Assembly (NCBI GenBank): GCA_027600665.1
Contig: JADGJL010000468.1
Span: 1 to 20,488, forward strand
Source: Irineochytrium annulatum
Taxonomy: Eukaryota > Chytridiomycota > Chytridiomycetes > Chytridiales > Chytridiaceae
Length of the DNA: 20,488 nucleotides
Reading direction: 5' to 3'
Shown here: positions 19,202 through 20,488 of the stretch, in pieces
Layout of the letters: each line of letters opens with the position of its first letter
Position numbering within the stretch: position 1 is the stretch's first letter
Notes under the pieces: generated by a model
What the model was told of the DNA's origin: nothing
Databases searched by the model: none
What the model saw: only the letters and a program-made list of their open reading frames with translations
Program-made: the position numbers and the translations under genes

Positions 19202-20488
19202 ATGTCGAACTTGGCAGCATTGCAGCGGTACACGCGCAAGTTCGCGATCCAGTCGAGCGGTGCCCAGCACGTCGCAACGCAGGGAGGCTTTGCATCATCG
19301 CATGCCGCATACGCAAACAACGGCGTGCCCTATTTCGCCCCTCACGACATGCAGCTAATGGATGCACACATGCACTGGTCTGGATCTGGTCTAGGGACGG
19401 CTCCTGGAGGGATGGCAGGGGGAGGTATGGCAGGAGGGTTGGCAGGACGAGGGATGGCAGGGCTGGCAGGGGATCCCGACGTAGGCGTCCCTATGAAGGC
19501 GGCCTTACACGGACGCGGTCGTGGACGTGGAGTACGTGCTGGCAGTCGCTCTCAATCGCCCGCGGTCGCGGGTGTGAACCTAGGGCGATCTGGTTCTCCT
19601 GCTTTCGCTAGTGACGGCACGTCGGCATCCGGGAGCGGAAGGGGTAGGAACGGTGGAGCTGGAGGTGGCCGCGGGGGCGCGCGTAGGGGCCGTCGTGGGA
19701 GTGGCGGAGGGATGCCCACCGCTGTCGTGGCAGTGGATTCAGATTCTGGGGACGGGTTAAGCGACGACGAGGAACCCGACGATGTTGCAGCGCCCACTCA
19801 CAAAGCGCGCTAGGTGGGACCGCGATGGTGTTCACGGCGGCCGTTCCTCGCTCGACGTCTTTCTTGACTGGATGTCGGACATGGAATTACGACATGTGGA
19901 GGGGTTCAGCCGGGCTGGGGATCAGAAAGTCGAGGTTGGAGTCGGAGATCCTGGCTTGAATCAGGGCTGCCGGAATCCAGCGCAATAACGGGCAGATCCG
20001 GGCTAGGATCAACGACCTCGAAACAAGTTACAAGAACTACATTCAGTGGCTGGGGCAAACCGGTCAGGGTCTGAAGGATAAGGGTGATTACAAGTCAATA
20101 CAGCAACACAGGGAGAAGGTGTGCCGTCATTTTGACGTCCTCGATCCTGTGATGCGCGACCGCGCGTCGACGGCACCGCCGACTACAACGGAGGACCCAA
20201 ACCTGTTCAAGAGCGTGGGCACAAAAGGATTTGCGGAAGCCGACGATAACGAGGACGCTGGGGACCCAGATGGCACCCTGAGCTCCAGACGAAGACCCCG
20301 TCCACAAAGCAGCGATCAACCTCTGGCTCTTCAACATTCTTGTCTTCTGCTCCCTCCACGTCTTCCAAGCGCCGTAGCATTGCGGGCGATGGCGACGAAG
20401 CGTACGGGACAAAGCGCAGCCGGACGCTCCAGCTTGTGATGGATGCAGCTGCAAACCCGGATGTCACGCAGCGGCGGCTAGCGGCAGA
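19202..20488 (+). pseudogene. Decayed gene: Gly/Arg-rich N-terminus and Myb/SANT-like domain (partial, runs off the window)
   Basis: The first frame (19202-19813) encodes about 200 residues starting MSNLAALQRYTRK, rich in Gly, Arg and Ala, ending in an acidic run. The sequence then continues as a Myb/SANT-like domain of the Trp-rich kind dispersed in fungal and oomycete genomes, but in shifting frames. RWDRDGVHGG and SLDVFLDWM come in a second frame from about 19790. After a one-base shift near 19926 come KSRLESEILA, an in-frame TGA (19957-19959), then RARINDLETSYKNYIQWL and FDVLDPVMRDRAST. A third shift near 20285 leads to a Ser-rich tail (SSKRRSIAGDGDE) that is open to the window edge. Three shifts plus one stop within one conserved domain argue for decay rather than introns, though assembly errors cannot be excluded. 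Confidence 0.65.

Overview
The window reads as nuclear DNA of a fungus, most likely an early-diverging, chytrid-type lineage. The evidence is spliced genes with GT-AG introns of about 46-83 nt (longer in the two conserved genes), an ELO fatty-acid elongase, a Ptc2/3-like PP2C phosphatase, a eukaryotic tRNA-Ala, and a Myb/SANT-like domain of the kind scattered through fungal and oomycete genomes. The lineage is inferred; nothing here names a species.

Layout. 324-2150 (+) is a five-exon ELO elongase. From about 3.1 to 15.8 kb there is an accessory tandem cluster. It holds three paralogous, multi-exon, polytopic membrane protein genes of a family I do not recognise, all on the minus strand: copy A 3123-5193, copy B 7928-9901, copy C 13783-15826. 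Two paralogous F-box-like/leucine-rich-repeat genes lie on the plus strand (5708-7297 and 10386-11924), placed head to head with A and B, with about 0.5 kb of shared upstream DNA in each case. A tRNA-Ala(CGC) gene (12649-12720, minus) lies between the second F-box gene and copy C. Next come a PP2C phosphatase (16289-18363, minus, two exons) with a proline-rich insert in its catalytic core, a broken minus-strand reading frame (18562-18888), and at the right edge a decayed Myb/SANT-like gene (19202-20488, plus, three frameshifts and one stop) that runs off the window.

How it fits together. The central unit is a divergent pair, membrane protein plus F-box/LRR protein, that has been duplicated at least once; copy C has no F-box partner. 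I rebuilt the exons of A, B and C by hand. A and B share internal exon lengths of 24, 294, 117 and 109 nt. C keeps the 294-nt exon but has lost two introns and gained one. F-box/LRR proteins normally serve as substrate adaptors of SCF ubiquitin ligases, so the pairing suggests, purely as inference, that each F-box protein may act on or with its neighbouring membrane protein. The elongase and phosphatase look like ordinary housekeeping genes flanking the cluster.
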